Shown: positions 1 through 5,846, numbered from the stretch's first letter. The stretch: DNA of 5,846 nt from a bacterium (GCA_012517755.1 JAAYUH010000034.1:1-5846); one strand, 5' to 3'. Numbers and translations: made by a program. Notes: generated by a model from the letters alone, not told the origin.

Positions 1-65
1 TTTAAATAATAAAAAAAGCATTGTTAGCATGCATAGTATTTATATGAAAAGAGTTATGCAAATTA
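1..65. other. AT-rich intergenic leader with no supported gene
   Basis: This is the stretch upstream of the proposed promoter. It is strongly AT-biased, and the only notable sequence is AGCAT repeated at 17-21 and 26-30, the second copy running into GCATGCAT. No credible coding sequence, tRNA or terminator of a preceding gene is visible. Upstream transcription-factor sites cannot be excluded. Confidence 0.4.
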
Positions 66-93
66 TTGAAAAAATATTTAAATTGTATATAAT
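66..93 (+). promoter_or_regulatory. Predicted sigma-70-type promoter for the metK operon
   Basis: A TTGAAA hexamer (66-71) lies 16 bases upstream of a perfect TATAAT (88-93). A TG dinucleotide at 84-85 may add some extended -10 character. Transcription would begin near 99-101, three to five bases before the first base of riboswitch helix P1, which is where a riboswitch leader should start. The surroundings are very AT-rich, so chance matches are easy. The call rests on the spacing and on the agreement between the predicted start and the aptamer edge. Confidence 0.62.
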
Positions 94-103
94 TTTTTAA
101 GAG

Positions 104-218
104 CCTTCTTATCCTGAGAGGTGGAGGGAACTGGCCCTAAGAAACCCAGCAACCTAAATCACAAAGATTTAAGGTGCTAAATCCAGCAGGCTCAATAATT
201 GCCTGGGAGATAAGAAGG
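104..218 (+). promoter_or_regulatory. SAM-I (S-box) riboswitch aptamer upstream of metK
   Basis: The aptamer binds S-adenosylmethionine and lowers expression of the downstream SAM synthetase gene when SAM is plentiful. The S-box conserved core is plain to see: the GAGAGGTGGAGGGA block (116-129), CTGGCCC (131-137), GAAACCCAGCAACC (141-154) and AAGGTGCTAAATCC (171-184). P1 is a perfect 10-bp helix (104-113 with 209-218). P2 closes with 120-122/152-154 and 126-128/145-147. P3 is 155-160/166-171 with a five-base loop. P4 is 187-191/201-205. Its position just before metK, the gene that makes the ligand, fits the family. The family assignment is near certain from the core; the helix boundaries were paired by eye. 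Confidence 0.97.
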
Positions 219-250
219 TTATCCTCTCCCAGAGTTACTATATAGGAGGT
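203..250 (+). promoter_or_regulatory. Riboswitch expression platform, probably controlling translation initiation
   Basis: Two mutually exclusive pairings can be drawn. Without SAM, 203-210 pairs perfectly with 225-232 (8 bp). This uses the 3' strands of P4 and P1 and ties up CCTCT at 223-227. With SAM, P1 and P4 hold 201-218, which frees 223-227 to pair with GGAGG at 245-249 (four Watson-Crick pairs plus one G-U), masking the metK Shine-Dalgarno. No T-run follows the 203-232 hairpin and no other terminator is seen before the ATG, so control of ribosome access is more likely than attenuation. The pairings are seen in the sequence; the switching model is inference, and the masking helix is short. 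Confidence 0.6.
243..250 (+). promoter_or_regulatory. metK ribosome binding site
   Basis: TAGGAGGT is a strong Shine-Dalgarno with six bases between it and the ATG at 257, and it fixes the metK start. Its GGAGG core (245-249) is the proposed target of the riboswitch anti-SD segment at 223-227. Confidence 0.85.
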
Positions 251-256
251 ATTATT

Positions 257-1423
257 ATGAGAAAATATCTTTATACTTCAGAATCTGTAACTGAAGGTCA
301 TCCTGATAAAATAGCAGATCAGATTGCTGATAGTATTCTTGATGAATGTTTAAAAGTTGATCCCTACTCAAGAGTTGCATGTGAAGTTATTGTCACTACT
401 GGTTTAATCCATATTGCTGGAGAGATAACAACAAAAGCAAGAATAGATTTTCAGGAGATTGCAAGAAATGTAGTAAAGGAAATTGGTTATGATAAAGATG
501 AATATGGTTTTAATTATGAAAGTCTTGGTGTAATAGTTTCTGTTAAAGAGCAATCACCAGATATTGCTCTGGGAGTTAATAAATCTCTTGAATCAAAAGA
601 AGGAAAAATGGATGAGACTCTTGGTGCAGGAGATCAAGGAATAATGTTTGGTTATGCCTGTAATGAAACAGAAGAATATATGCCAATGCCAATAATGTTA
701 TCTCATAAACTTGTAAAAAGACTTGCTGAAGTTAGAAAAAATGGAACATTACCATATTTAAGACCAGATGGGAAATCACAAGTAACTGTTGAATATAATG
801 ATTTAAAACCAAAAAGAGTTCCTAAAATAGTGCTTTCTGCTCAACACAATCCTGATGTTCCTATAGAAAAAATTAGAGAAGATCTTATTAAATATGTTGT
901 TAAAAATGTTGTCCCAGAAGAGATGCTCAAAGATACTGAATATTATATTAATCCCACTGGAAGATTTGTTGTTGGGGGTCCAAGGGGTGACACAGGATTA
1001 ACAGGAAGAAAAACAATTGTAGATACATATGGTAGTATGGCAAAAAATGGCGGAGGATGTTTTTCTGGAAAAGATTCAACAAAAGTTGATAGAAGTGCAT
1101 CATATATGACAAGATATGTGGCAAAAAATATTGTAGCTGCAGGAGTTGCTGATAGAATTGAAATTCAAATTGCATATGCTATTGGAAAAGCAAATCCTAT
1201 TTCTATATTTGTTGATACATTTGGGACAGGAAAAATTCCTGATGATGAAATTGAAAAATTCATTGAAAAAAATATAGATTTCACTCCACTTGGTATGATA
1301 AATAAACTTGATTTAAGAAAACCTATATTTAAAAAAACTGCAGTATATGGACATTTTGGTTGGGAGGGATACTCCTGGGAAAAACTCGACCTTGTCCCGC
1401 TCTTTAAATCACTCATCAAATAA
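257..1423 (+). CDS. metK: S-adenosylmethionine synthetase (methionine adenosyltransferase)
   Basis: A cytoplasmic enzyme that makes SAM from methionine and ATP, releasing phosphate and pyrophosphate. The protein is 388 aa, the normal length for bacterial MetK, and is complete. Signatures in order: SESVTEGHPDK (8-18, with catalytic His15 and metal-binding Asp17), GEITT (55-59), the GAGDQG signature (123-128), DGKSQVTVEY (171-180), the phosphate-binding GGPRGDTGLTGRK (240-252), and GGGCFSGKDSTKVDRS (265-280), where family members more often have GGGAFSGKDPTKVDRS. The C-terminal HFGWEGYSWEK (366-376) corresponds to the usual HFGRE...WEK. The start is set by the SD at 243-250 and by the family N-terminus. 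It is first in an apparent operon with priA, def and fmt, behind a SAM-I riboswitch. Its last 30 or so bases probably overlap the priA start. Confidence 0.98.
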   Translation: MRKYLYTSESVTEGHPDKIADQIADSILDECLKVDPYSRVACEVIVTTGLIHIAGEITTKARIDFQEIARNVVKEIGYDKDEYGFNYESLGVIVSVKEQSPDIALGVNKSLESKEGKMDETLGAGDQGIMFGYACNETEEYMPMPIMLSHKLVKRLAEVRKNGTLPYLRPDGKSQVTVEYNDLKPKRVPKIVLSAQHNPDVPIEKIREDLIKYVVKNVVPEEMLKDTEYYINPTGRFVVGGPRGDTGLTGRKTIVDTYGSMAKNGGGCFSGKDSTKVDRSASYMTRYVAKNIVAAGVADRIEIQIAYAIGKANPISIFVDTFGTGKIPDDEIEKFIEKNIDFTPLGMINKLDLRKPIFKKTAVYGHFGWEGYSWEKLDLVPLFKSLIK

Positions 1424-3413
1424 AATAGTTGATGTTTTAATTGAAGATATTCCTTTAAAAAGCGATTACCCACTTTACTCTTTTTCTGTTCCAGTAGAGT
1501 TAGAAGATGAAATTGATGTAGGAAAAAGAGTTTTTGTTCCTTTTGGTAAAGGAAACAGATTAAAAAAGGGTATCGTTGTAAATATCAGTGAGGGTAGGGG
1601 GGATAATTTGAAAAACATTTTTGGTTTAGTATCAAAGTATAAAATAATTGATGAAAATGGTTTGAGAGTTCTTTTCAAATTAAAAGATAAATATTATATA
1701 CCAATAAATAGTTTATTAAAAAAATTTATTCCTCTTGGAAAAAGTAAAAAGGGTGAAGAATTTATTGTTTTAAAAGATGGCTATGAAAATAAAATCAAAG
1801 AAAATGAAAAAAGAAAAATTGATTGTGTAAATTTTATTCTTGAAAATGATGGTTCAATAAAATTAAATACTTTAAAAAAATTTTTTTCAACAAATTTAAT
1901 AAAAAACTTAGAAAATAGAGGAATCATAGAAAAAATTTATAAGATAGAGAAAGAGAGAGAAATAACAAAAAAAGATTATAAAAATATTAGTTTAACTAAA
2001 GAAGAAATTAAAATTCCTGATAAACTGATAATATCTGGATTAAATTATGTTGAAAGATGGAAATATTATGTAAAAAAATTAGATGATGTAATTAAGAGTG
2101 GAAATAAAGCAAAAGTTATATTCCCTGAAAGAATTTATGTTGATGATTTCTATGATTTTTTACCAGATGAAATAAAAAAATTTACATATAAAGTTACAGG
2201 TGAGTTTGGTAAAAAAATTAGGGAAGACCTTTTCCAGGGAATTGAAGATGGATATGTTAAATTAATTATCGGAACTGCATTTTCTCTTCTTCTACCTTTA
2301 AATGAAAAATTGATAATAATTGATATGGAGGATAGATTCAGAAATGTTGAAGAGCTTTTAAATGTTAATATATATGAGATTGTCTCAGATTATATTGAAA
2401 GAAGTGATAAAAAAGTTATATTTGGTGCTTATTTTCCATCTTTAAATCTTACTTTAAAAGCGAAAAGAGAAAATATTGAGATAAAAAAAGAGAGATTACA
2501 TTTAAAAAATATTAAAATTATATATAACAGAGAGGATCTTTTGATAACTCCTGAAATTAAAAATGTTATAAACAAAAATAAAGATAAAAAAATATTCATT
2601 TTTTATCCAAGAAAAGGTTATTTCACATATTTTCTTTGTGATGAGTGTGGGTATGTTGAAAAGTGTCCAAATGATGGTGTGCCATTAACATATTTTTCTG
2701 AGAAAAATAAACTTGTTTGTAAAATATGCGGATTTGAAAAAAATCTTTTTGATTTTTGTCCTGTTTGTGGTGGTATAACTATGAAATTCACATCTCCAGG
2801 AACTGAAAGAGTGAAAGAAAGAATTAAAAAAATTTATAAAGATAGAAATGTTTATCAACTTGATGAATCAATAACTGGAGGAAGTAAAAAGAAAAGAGAG
2901 GAAATAGAAAAAGAGTTCATGCAAAAAGGAGACATTATTGTAGGGACGAATATGATTTTACCGCTCCTTAGAAAAGTTAATGATTTTATCTTTGTCTTTT
3001 TGAATATAGATTTTGTTTTGAATTTTCCAGAATATGACTCTTTTGAAAATGTTTTTTATCTGATTATAAGAGTTTTGGAAGAAAGTGAGATAAAAAATAG
3101 TAAAGTATTCATACAGACAAAATTTCCTAAAAATATAATTTTTGAATCATTGAATCAAAAAAATCCATACCTTTTCTTAAATGAAGAGCTTAAAAGAAGA
3201 AAAGAATCAAAATTTCCACCATATGCAAAATATATAACAATAGAAAACTTTGATTTATCGTATACAGAATCCTTAAAAAAAATAAAAGATAATGAAGATG
3301 AAATCTATTTTGAGGATAATGTTGTTAAAATAAAAACTAAAAATATAGATAGATACAAAGAGATATTTGATAAAATTAAATTTAATAGTAGAATAATAAT
3401 AAAGGAGTTTTGA
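1392..3413 (+). CDS. priA: PriA-family primosomal protein with degenerate helicase motifs (probably non-helicase)
   Basis: Classical PriA restarts stalled replication forks, binding fork DNA, unwinding it and loading the replicative helicase. From the TTG at 1392 this is 673 aa, shorter than the usual 730-830. Retained: the 3'-DNA-binding domain (about 12-65, with GKRVFVPFG 44-52), a winged helix (about 142-190), the zinc region (Cys416, 419, 425, 443, 446, 456, 459), GTERVKERI (470-478) and FPPY (608-611). Lost: Walker A (GVTGSGKTEVY is replaced by GLNYVERWKYY, 216-226), DEEH (DMED, 311-314), the SAT-like motif (FGAYFPS, 344-350), motif V (GTNMILP, 518-524) and the AGRAGR motif (about 557-567). 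The reading frame is open throughout, so it looks maintained rather than decaying. It probably acts as a DNA-binding scaffold without ATPase activity. The start is uncertain: an ATG at 1347 is in frame but would overlap metK by 77 bases, and PriA homology begins only near 1420. Position upstream of def-fmt supports orthology. Confidence 0.9.
   Translation: MSRSLNHSSNKIVDVLIEDIPLKSDYPLYSFSVPVELEDEIDVGKRVFVPFGKGNRLKKGIVVNISEGRGDNLKNIFGLVSKYKIIDENGLRVLFKLKDKYYIPINSLLKKFIPLGKSKKGEEFIVLKDGYENKIKENEKRKIDCVNFILENDGSIKLNTLKKFFSTNLIKNLENRGIIEKIYKIEKEREITKKDYKNISLTKEEIKIPDKLIISGLNYVERWKYYVKKLDDVIKSGNKAKVIFPERIYVDDFYDFLPDEIKKFTYKVTGEFGKKIREDLFQGIEDGYVKLIIGTAFSLLLPLNEKLIIIDMEDRFRNVEELLNVNIYEIVSDYIERSDKKVIFGAYFPSLNLTLKAKRENIEIKKERLHLKNIKIIYNREDLLITPEIKNVINKNKDKKIFIFYPRKGYFTYFLCDECGYVEKCPNDGVPLTYFSEKNKLVCKICGFEKNLFDFCPVCGGITMKFTSPGTERVKERIKKIYKDRNVYQLDESITGGSKKKREEIEKEFMQKGDIIVGTNMILPLLRKVNDFIFVFLNIDFVLNFPEYDSFENVFYLIIRVLEESEIKNSKVFIQTKFPKNIIFESLNQKNPYLFLNEELKRRKESKFPPYAKYITIENFDLSYTESLKKIKDNEDEIYFEDNVVKIKTKNIDRYKEIFDKIKFNSRIIIKEF
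3401..3407 (+). promoter_or_regulatory. def ribosome binding site inside the end of priA
   Basis: AAAGGAG lies within the last codons of priA, with six bases between it and the def ATG at 3414. The priA TGA (3411-3413) sits in that spacer, so ribosomes finishing priA stop at the def initiation site, and translational coupling is likely. Confidence 0.75.
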
Positions 3414-3914
3414 ATGAGTAAGATTTTAACCATTGGAAATCCAGTTTTAAGAAAAAAATCTCAACCTGTAAAAAAGGTTGATAAATATATTGAAAAACTC
3501 GTTGAGGAGTTGAAAAAAACTCTAATAAAGAGTGAAATACCTGCAGTAGGTTTATCTGCTCCTCAAATTGGTGAACCTTTAAGAGTTATCATTTATAGGG
3601 ATAATGATAAAATTCACACTCTCATCAATCCGAAAATAATAAAAAAAGAGAAAAAAATTACATTTGAAGAGGGATGTCTTTCTATTCCAGGAATTTTTGG
3701 AAATGTTGATAGAGCTGGAAAAATATATGTTCAAGCATTAAATCTTTCTGGAAAACCTATAGAAATAGTAAAAGAGGGAATCCCTGCAGTAATAATTCAA
3801 CACGAGATAGATCATCTTGAAGGCATTTTATTTGTCGATAGAATAAAAGATGTAAAAAAATTAAGAGTTGAAGAGGGTTATAACATACCAGAAGAATTGT
3901 TGAACAGAGTTTAA
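3414..3914 (+). CDS. def: Peptide deformylase
   Basis: A metalloenzyme that removes the N-formyl group from the starting methionine of nascent proteins as they leave the ribosome. At 166 aa it has the normal length. All three family motifs are present: motif I GLSAPQIG (46-53; Ser where GLAAPQIG is more usual), motif II EGCLSIPG (86-93, metal-ligand Cys88) and motif III QHEIDH (129-134, metal ligands His130 and His134, catalytic Glu131). The N-terminal stretch ILTIGNPVLRKKSQPV matches the usual start, and the ATG has a good SD at 3404-3407. It abuts priA with no gap and shares one base with fmt, so it is the middle of a co-translated block. Fmt, which adds the group Def removes, is encoded next. 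Nothing suggests a broken or regulatory copy. Confidence 0.97.
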   Translation: MSKILTIGNPVLRKKSQPVKKVDKYIEKLVEELKKTLIKSEIPAVGLSAPQIGEPLRVIIYRDNDKIHTLINPKIIKKEKKITFEEGCLSIPGIFGNVDRAGKIYVQALNLSGKPIEIVKEGIPAVIIQHEIDHLEGILFVDRIKDVKKLRVEEGYNIPEELLNRV

Positions 3915-4831
3915 TGAATATTATTTTTTTTGGTTCTGATTCTTTTTCTCTGCCGTTTTTAGATGATTTAAATAAAAAATATAAAATATCCCTAATTATT
4001 ACAACAAAAGATAAAGTTGGTGGGAGAGGTTTAAAAGTTATTGAGACACCAACAAAGGTTTATGCAAAAGAGAAAAATATTCCTTTTATTGAAGTTATAA
4101 AGATGAAGGAATATTTTGTAGAGATAAAAAAATATGATGGTGATATAGGTGTTGTCGTTTCATTTGGAAAAATAATACCAGAAAATATGATTAATATGTT
4201 TCCAAAATCTATCATAAATCTTCATCCTTCACTTCTTCCAAAATATAGAGGCCCAAATCCAATAAGGTGGCAAATTTTAAATGGTGAAAAAGAGAGTGGA
4301 GTCACAATAATGAAACTCACAAAAGACGTTGATGCAGGACCAATTTTATTACAAAAGAAGATAAATATTGATGAAGAGGATAATTACACAAAACTCACAG
4401 AAAAATTAATAGAAATAGGTAAAGAATGTTTGAATGAAGCATTAGAACTAATTAAAAATAAAAAAGATATTTGGATTGAGCAAAAAGGAGAAGTATCTTA
4501 TGCTCCAAAATTTGATAAAAAATTTGAGAAATTGGATTTTAATTTAGAGGGAGAATATTTAAAAAGAAAGATATTATGTTTATCCTATGAACCTGGTGCT
4601 TATGCATTTTTTAGAGGAAAGAGGATTAAAATTTTAGATTGCTCTATAGTCGACGAGAAATATGATGGAGATTTTGGAGAAATTGTTTTTGCGAATAAAG
4701 AATCTTTTGGTATAAAAACAAAAGATAAAATTTTAATTCCTGAAATTCTTCAAGTCGAGGGAAAGAAAATTATGACTATAAAAGAATTTATAAATGGCTA
4801 TAAACCAAAACTAAAAGAAATATTTTCCTGA
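3914..4831 (+). CDS. fmt: Methionyl-tRNA formyltransferase
   Basis: Transfers the formyl group of 10-formyltetrahydrofolate to Met-tRNA(fMet), producing the initiator tRNA for bacterial translation. The 305 aa are close to the family norm of about 310. The N-terminal formyltransferase fold begins IIFFGSDSFSLPFL (3-16). GGRGLK (36-41) sits in the loop known to contact the tRNA acceptor in E. coli Fmt. The catalytic triad is Asn102, His104 (NLHPSLLPKYRG, 102-113) and Asp140 (KDVDAGPIL, 137-145). SYAPK (195-199) leads into the C-terminal tRNA-binding domain (about 203-300), which ends with LQVEGKKIM and FINGYKPK. The ATG shares its A with the def stop (TAATG). No convincing SD precedes it (only AGAG at 3906-3909), so initiation probably depends on ribosomes ending def. 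It is the last gene of the apparent metK operon. Confidence 0.97.
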   Translation: MNIIFFGSDSFSLPFLDDLNKKYKISLIITTKDKVGGRGLKVIETPTKVYAKEKNIPFIEVIKMKEYFVEIKKYDGDIGVVVSFGKIIPENMINMFPKSIINLHPSLLPKYRGPNPIRWQILNGEKESGVTIMKLTKDVDAGPILLQKKINIDEEDNYTKLTEKLIEIGKECLNEALELIKNKKDIWIEQKGEVSYAPKFDKKFEKLDFNLEGEYLKRKILCLSYEPGAYAFFRGKRIKILDCSIVDEKYDGDFGEIVFANKESFGIKTKDKILIPEILQVEGKKIMTIKEFINGYKPKLKEIFS

Positions 4832-4844
4832 TAAAAATTCCATT

Positions 4845-4877
4845 TAGTGTACAAGGTGACAGGCTGCTTGTACACTA
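4845..4877 (+). repeat. Perfect 11-bp inverted repeat between convergent fmt and glnA
   Basis: TAGTGTACAAG (4845-4855) and CTTGTACACTA (4867-4877) are exact reverse complements around an 11-base loop. The element begins 13 bases after the fmt stop and directly touches the glnA TGA (4878-4880 on the minus strand). As RNA it would fold the same way from either strand. The most likely role is a shared, bidirectional terminator or 3'-end stabiliser. However, no T-run follows on the plus strand, and on the minus strand the nearest one (TTTTT) comes about eight bases later, so it is not a textbook intrinsic terminator. A protein-binding site or a dispersed repeat is also possible. Confidence 0.65.
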
Positions 4878-5846
4878 TCAGTAAATTTCAAGAAATCTAT
4901 CTAACTCCCAATTCGTAATATGAGTTCTAAAACTATCCCATTCCTCATTTTTTGCTTCAATAAATTTCTCTATGATATGTTCGCTTAGAGAATCAATTAA
5001 AACTTTATCTTTCAGAAACTCCTCCTTTGCTTCCATCAAACTTCCAGGTAAACTATCTATCCCCCTTTTTTTTCTTTCATCATCACTTAAATTGTAGATA
5101 TCAATATTGGTTGGCTCACCTGGATCAATATTATTTCTAATTCCATCAATTCCTGCGGCAAGAATAACTGAAAATGCAAGATATGGATTACAAGATGGAT
5201 CAGGAGACCTAAACTCAATTCTTCTATATTTTCCATTCGCAGATGGAACCCTTATTAAAGCTGATCTATTTCTTAATGCCCAAGAGATATAAACTGGAGC
5301 TTCATATCCAGGAACAATCCTTTTATAAGAATTTATCAAAGGATTTGCAATAAAACAGATTCCTTTCGCATGTTTCAATATTCCTCCAATAAAATATAGT
5401 GCCTCTTTTGAAAGTTCATATTTTCCATTTTTATCATAAAAAATATTCTCATCTCCTTTAAACAAAGATAGGTGAGTATGCATTCCTGAACCATTAATTC
5501 CATAAACTGGTTTTGGCATAAATGTAGCATGAAGTCCATATTTTAACGCAATAGTCTTTGTTACAAGTTTAAAAGTTATAACATTATCTGCTGTTCTCAG
5601 GGCATCTGAATATCTAAAATCAATTTCATGTTGACCCTCTGCAACCTCATGATGTGATGTTTCAATTTCAAAACCCATCTCTTTAAGAGTCGTCACTATC
5701 TCTTCTCTAACTTTTTCACCTAAATCTATTGGTAATAAATCAAAGTAACTTCCATGATCATGAGTTATTGTTGTAGGTCTTCCATTTGCGTCTCTTTTGA
5801 AAAGGAAGAATTCTGCTTCTGGACCAGTATTAAAAACATATCCAAA
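4878..5846 (-). CDS. glnA: Glutamine synthetase, type I (partial, 5' end outside window)
   Basis: Makes glutamine from glutamate, ammonia and ATP, the main entry of ammonia into metabolism, as a cytoplasmic dodecamer. The last 322 codons are visible and the frame stays open to the window edge. About 110-120 N-terminal residues are missing, judging by the 440-450 aa of this subfamily. Visible residues, counted from the edge: metal ligands in GPEAEFF (Glu10, Glu12), HHEVAEGQHEID (Glu67, Glu74), NGSGMHTHLS with its conserved His, the NSYKRIVPGYEAP loop, and RRIEFRSPDPSCNPYLA. The short spacing within HHEVAEGQHE, NIYNLSDDERKKRGIDSLPGSL, and the ending shortly after it indicate the GSI-alpha type of Bacillota and Thermotogota, not the longer adenylylated GSI-beta. 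An internal GTG at 5696 is not the start, because conserved sequence continues upstream of it. Its promoter and any GlnR-type control lie outside the window. Confidence 0.97.
   Translation of the reverse strand, partial: FGYVFNTGPEAEFFLFKRDANGRPTTITHDHGSYFDLLPIDLGEKVREEIVTTLKEMGFEIETSHHEVAEGQHEIDFRYSDALRTADNVITFKLVTKTIALKYGLHATFMPKPVYGINGSGMHTHLSLFKGDENIFYDKNGKYELSKEALYFIGGILKHAKGICFIANPLINSYKRIVPGYEAPVYISWALRNRSALIRVPSANGKYRRIEFRSPDPSCNPYLAFSVILAAGIDGIRNNIDPGEPTNIDIYNLSDDERKKRGIDSLPGSLMEAKEEFLKDKVLIDSLSEHIIEKFIEAKNEEWDSFRTHITNWELDRFLEIY

Noticed and set aside
44..100. Small plus-strand ORF (ATG at 44, 18 codons) ahead of the riboswitch
   Set aside because: It has no SD, low-complexity AT-rich content, and it runs through the proposed promoter. 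It ends where transcription should begin.
203..232. Hairpin read as a Rho-independent terminator for SAM-dependent attenuation
   Set aside because: It is followed by AGTTACTATATAGG rather than a T-run. It also forms by opening P1, so it would act in the SAM-free state, the wrong direction for an S-box terminator.
1362..1369. GGGAGGGA as the Shine-Dalgarno for priA
   Set aside because: It is 22 bases from TTG 1392 with no in-frame start at a proper distance. It encodes the conserved Trp-Glu-Gly of MetK.
948..1678. Minus-strand open frames at 948-1175, 1165-1473 and 1475-1678
   Set aside because: They lie opposite well-conserved metK and priA coding sequence, have compositions typical of antisense reading, and match no recognisable family.
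1392..3413. priA copy as a pseudogene
   Set aside because: The frame is open for 673 codons with ordered domains, seven zinc cysteines and conserved GTERV and FPPY segments. Motif residues are substituted in place rather than deleted or frameshifted.
5107..5292. Plus-strand open frame of 61 codons
   Set aside because: It is antisense to the conserved RIEFRSPDP...NPYLA region of glnA, so it is a shadow of that gene.
4878..5696. glnA as a complete gene starting at GTG 5696
   Set aside because: The same frame continues to the window edge with conserved glutamine synthetase sequence, including the metal-binding GPEAEFF, so the GTG is an internal Val codon.

Overview
The window reads as chromosomal DNA from a low-GC bacterium (roughly 30% GC by eye). 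It is bacterial because it carries formyl-Met-tRNA machinery (Fmt, Def), a PriA-family protein and a SAM-I riboswitch. The proteins are rich in Lys, Glu and Ile, as is common in AT-rich anaerobes and thermophiles. The sequence alone does not fix the phylum: Bacillota/Clostridia, Dictyoglomota, Caldisericota, Thermotogota or another deep-branching group are all possible.

Layout. Bases 1-103 are an AT-rich leader with a sigma-70-like promoter (66-93). A SAM-I (S-box) riboswitch follows at about 104-250. Its expression platform looks translational rather than a terminator. Then come four same-strand, tightly packed genes: metK (257-1423), a priA homologue (about 1392-3413, overlapping metK), def (3414-3914, directly abutting priA) and fmt (3914-4831, sharing one base with def). 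No terminator or promoter is visible between them, so they look like one operon. A perfect 11-bp inverted repeat (4845-4877) separates fmt from the convergent glnA (minus strand, 4878 to beyond the right edge). glnA encodes a type I glutamine synthetase whose first 110-120 or so residues lie outside the window.

How the genes fit together. MetK turns methionine and ATP into SAM, and the riboswitch should close a feedback loop on SAM. Fmt formylates Met-tRNA for initiation and Def removes the formyl group afterwards. The same transcript therefore carries one methionine-consuming enzyme and both ends of the formyl-methionine cycle. priA-def-fmt is a familiar bacterial gene order; metK with an S-box at its head is what stands out.

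Most noteworthy: the PriA homologue keeps the family's overall layout (3'-DNA-binding domain, winged helix, cysteine-rich zinc region, GTERV segment, FPPY segment). However, the helicase motifs are lost or degraded: Walker A, the DEEH box, the SAT-like motif, motif V and the arginine-finger motif VI. One zinc-binding cysteine is replaced by Asp and the C-terminal domain is short. It looks like a structural, non-helicase PriA, comparable to the actinobacterial PriA proteins annotated as lacking helicase domains.
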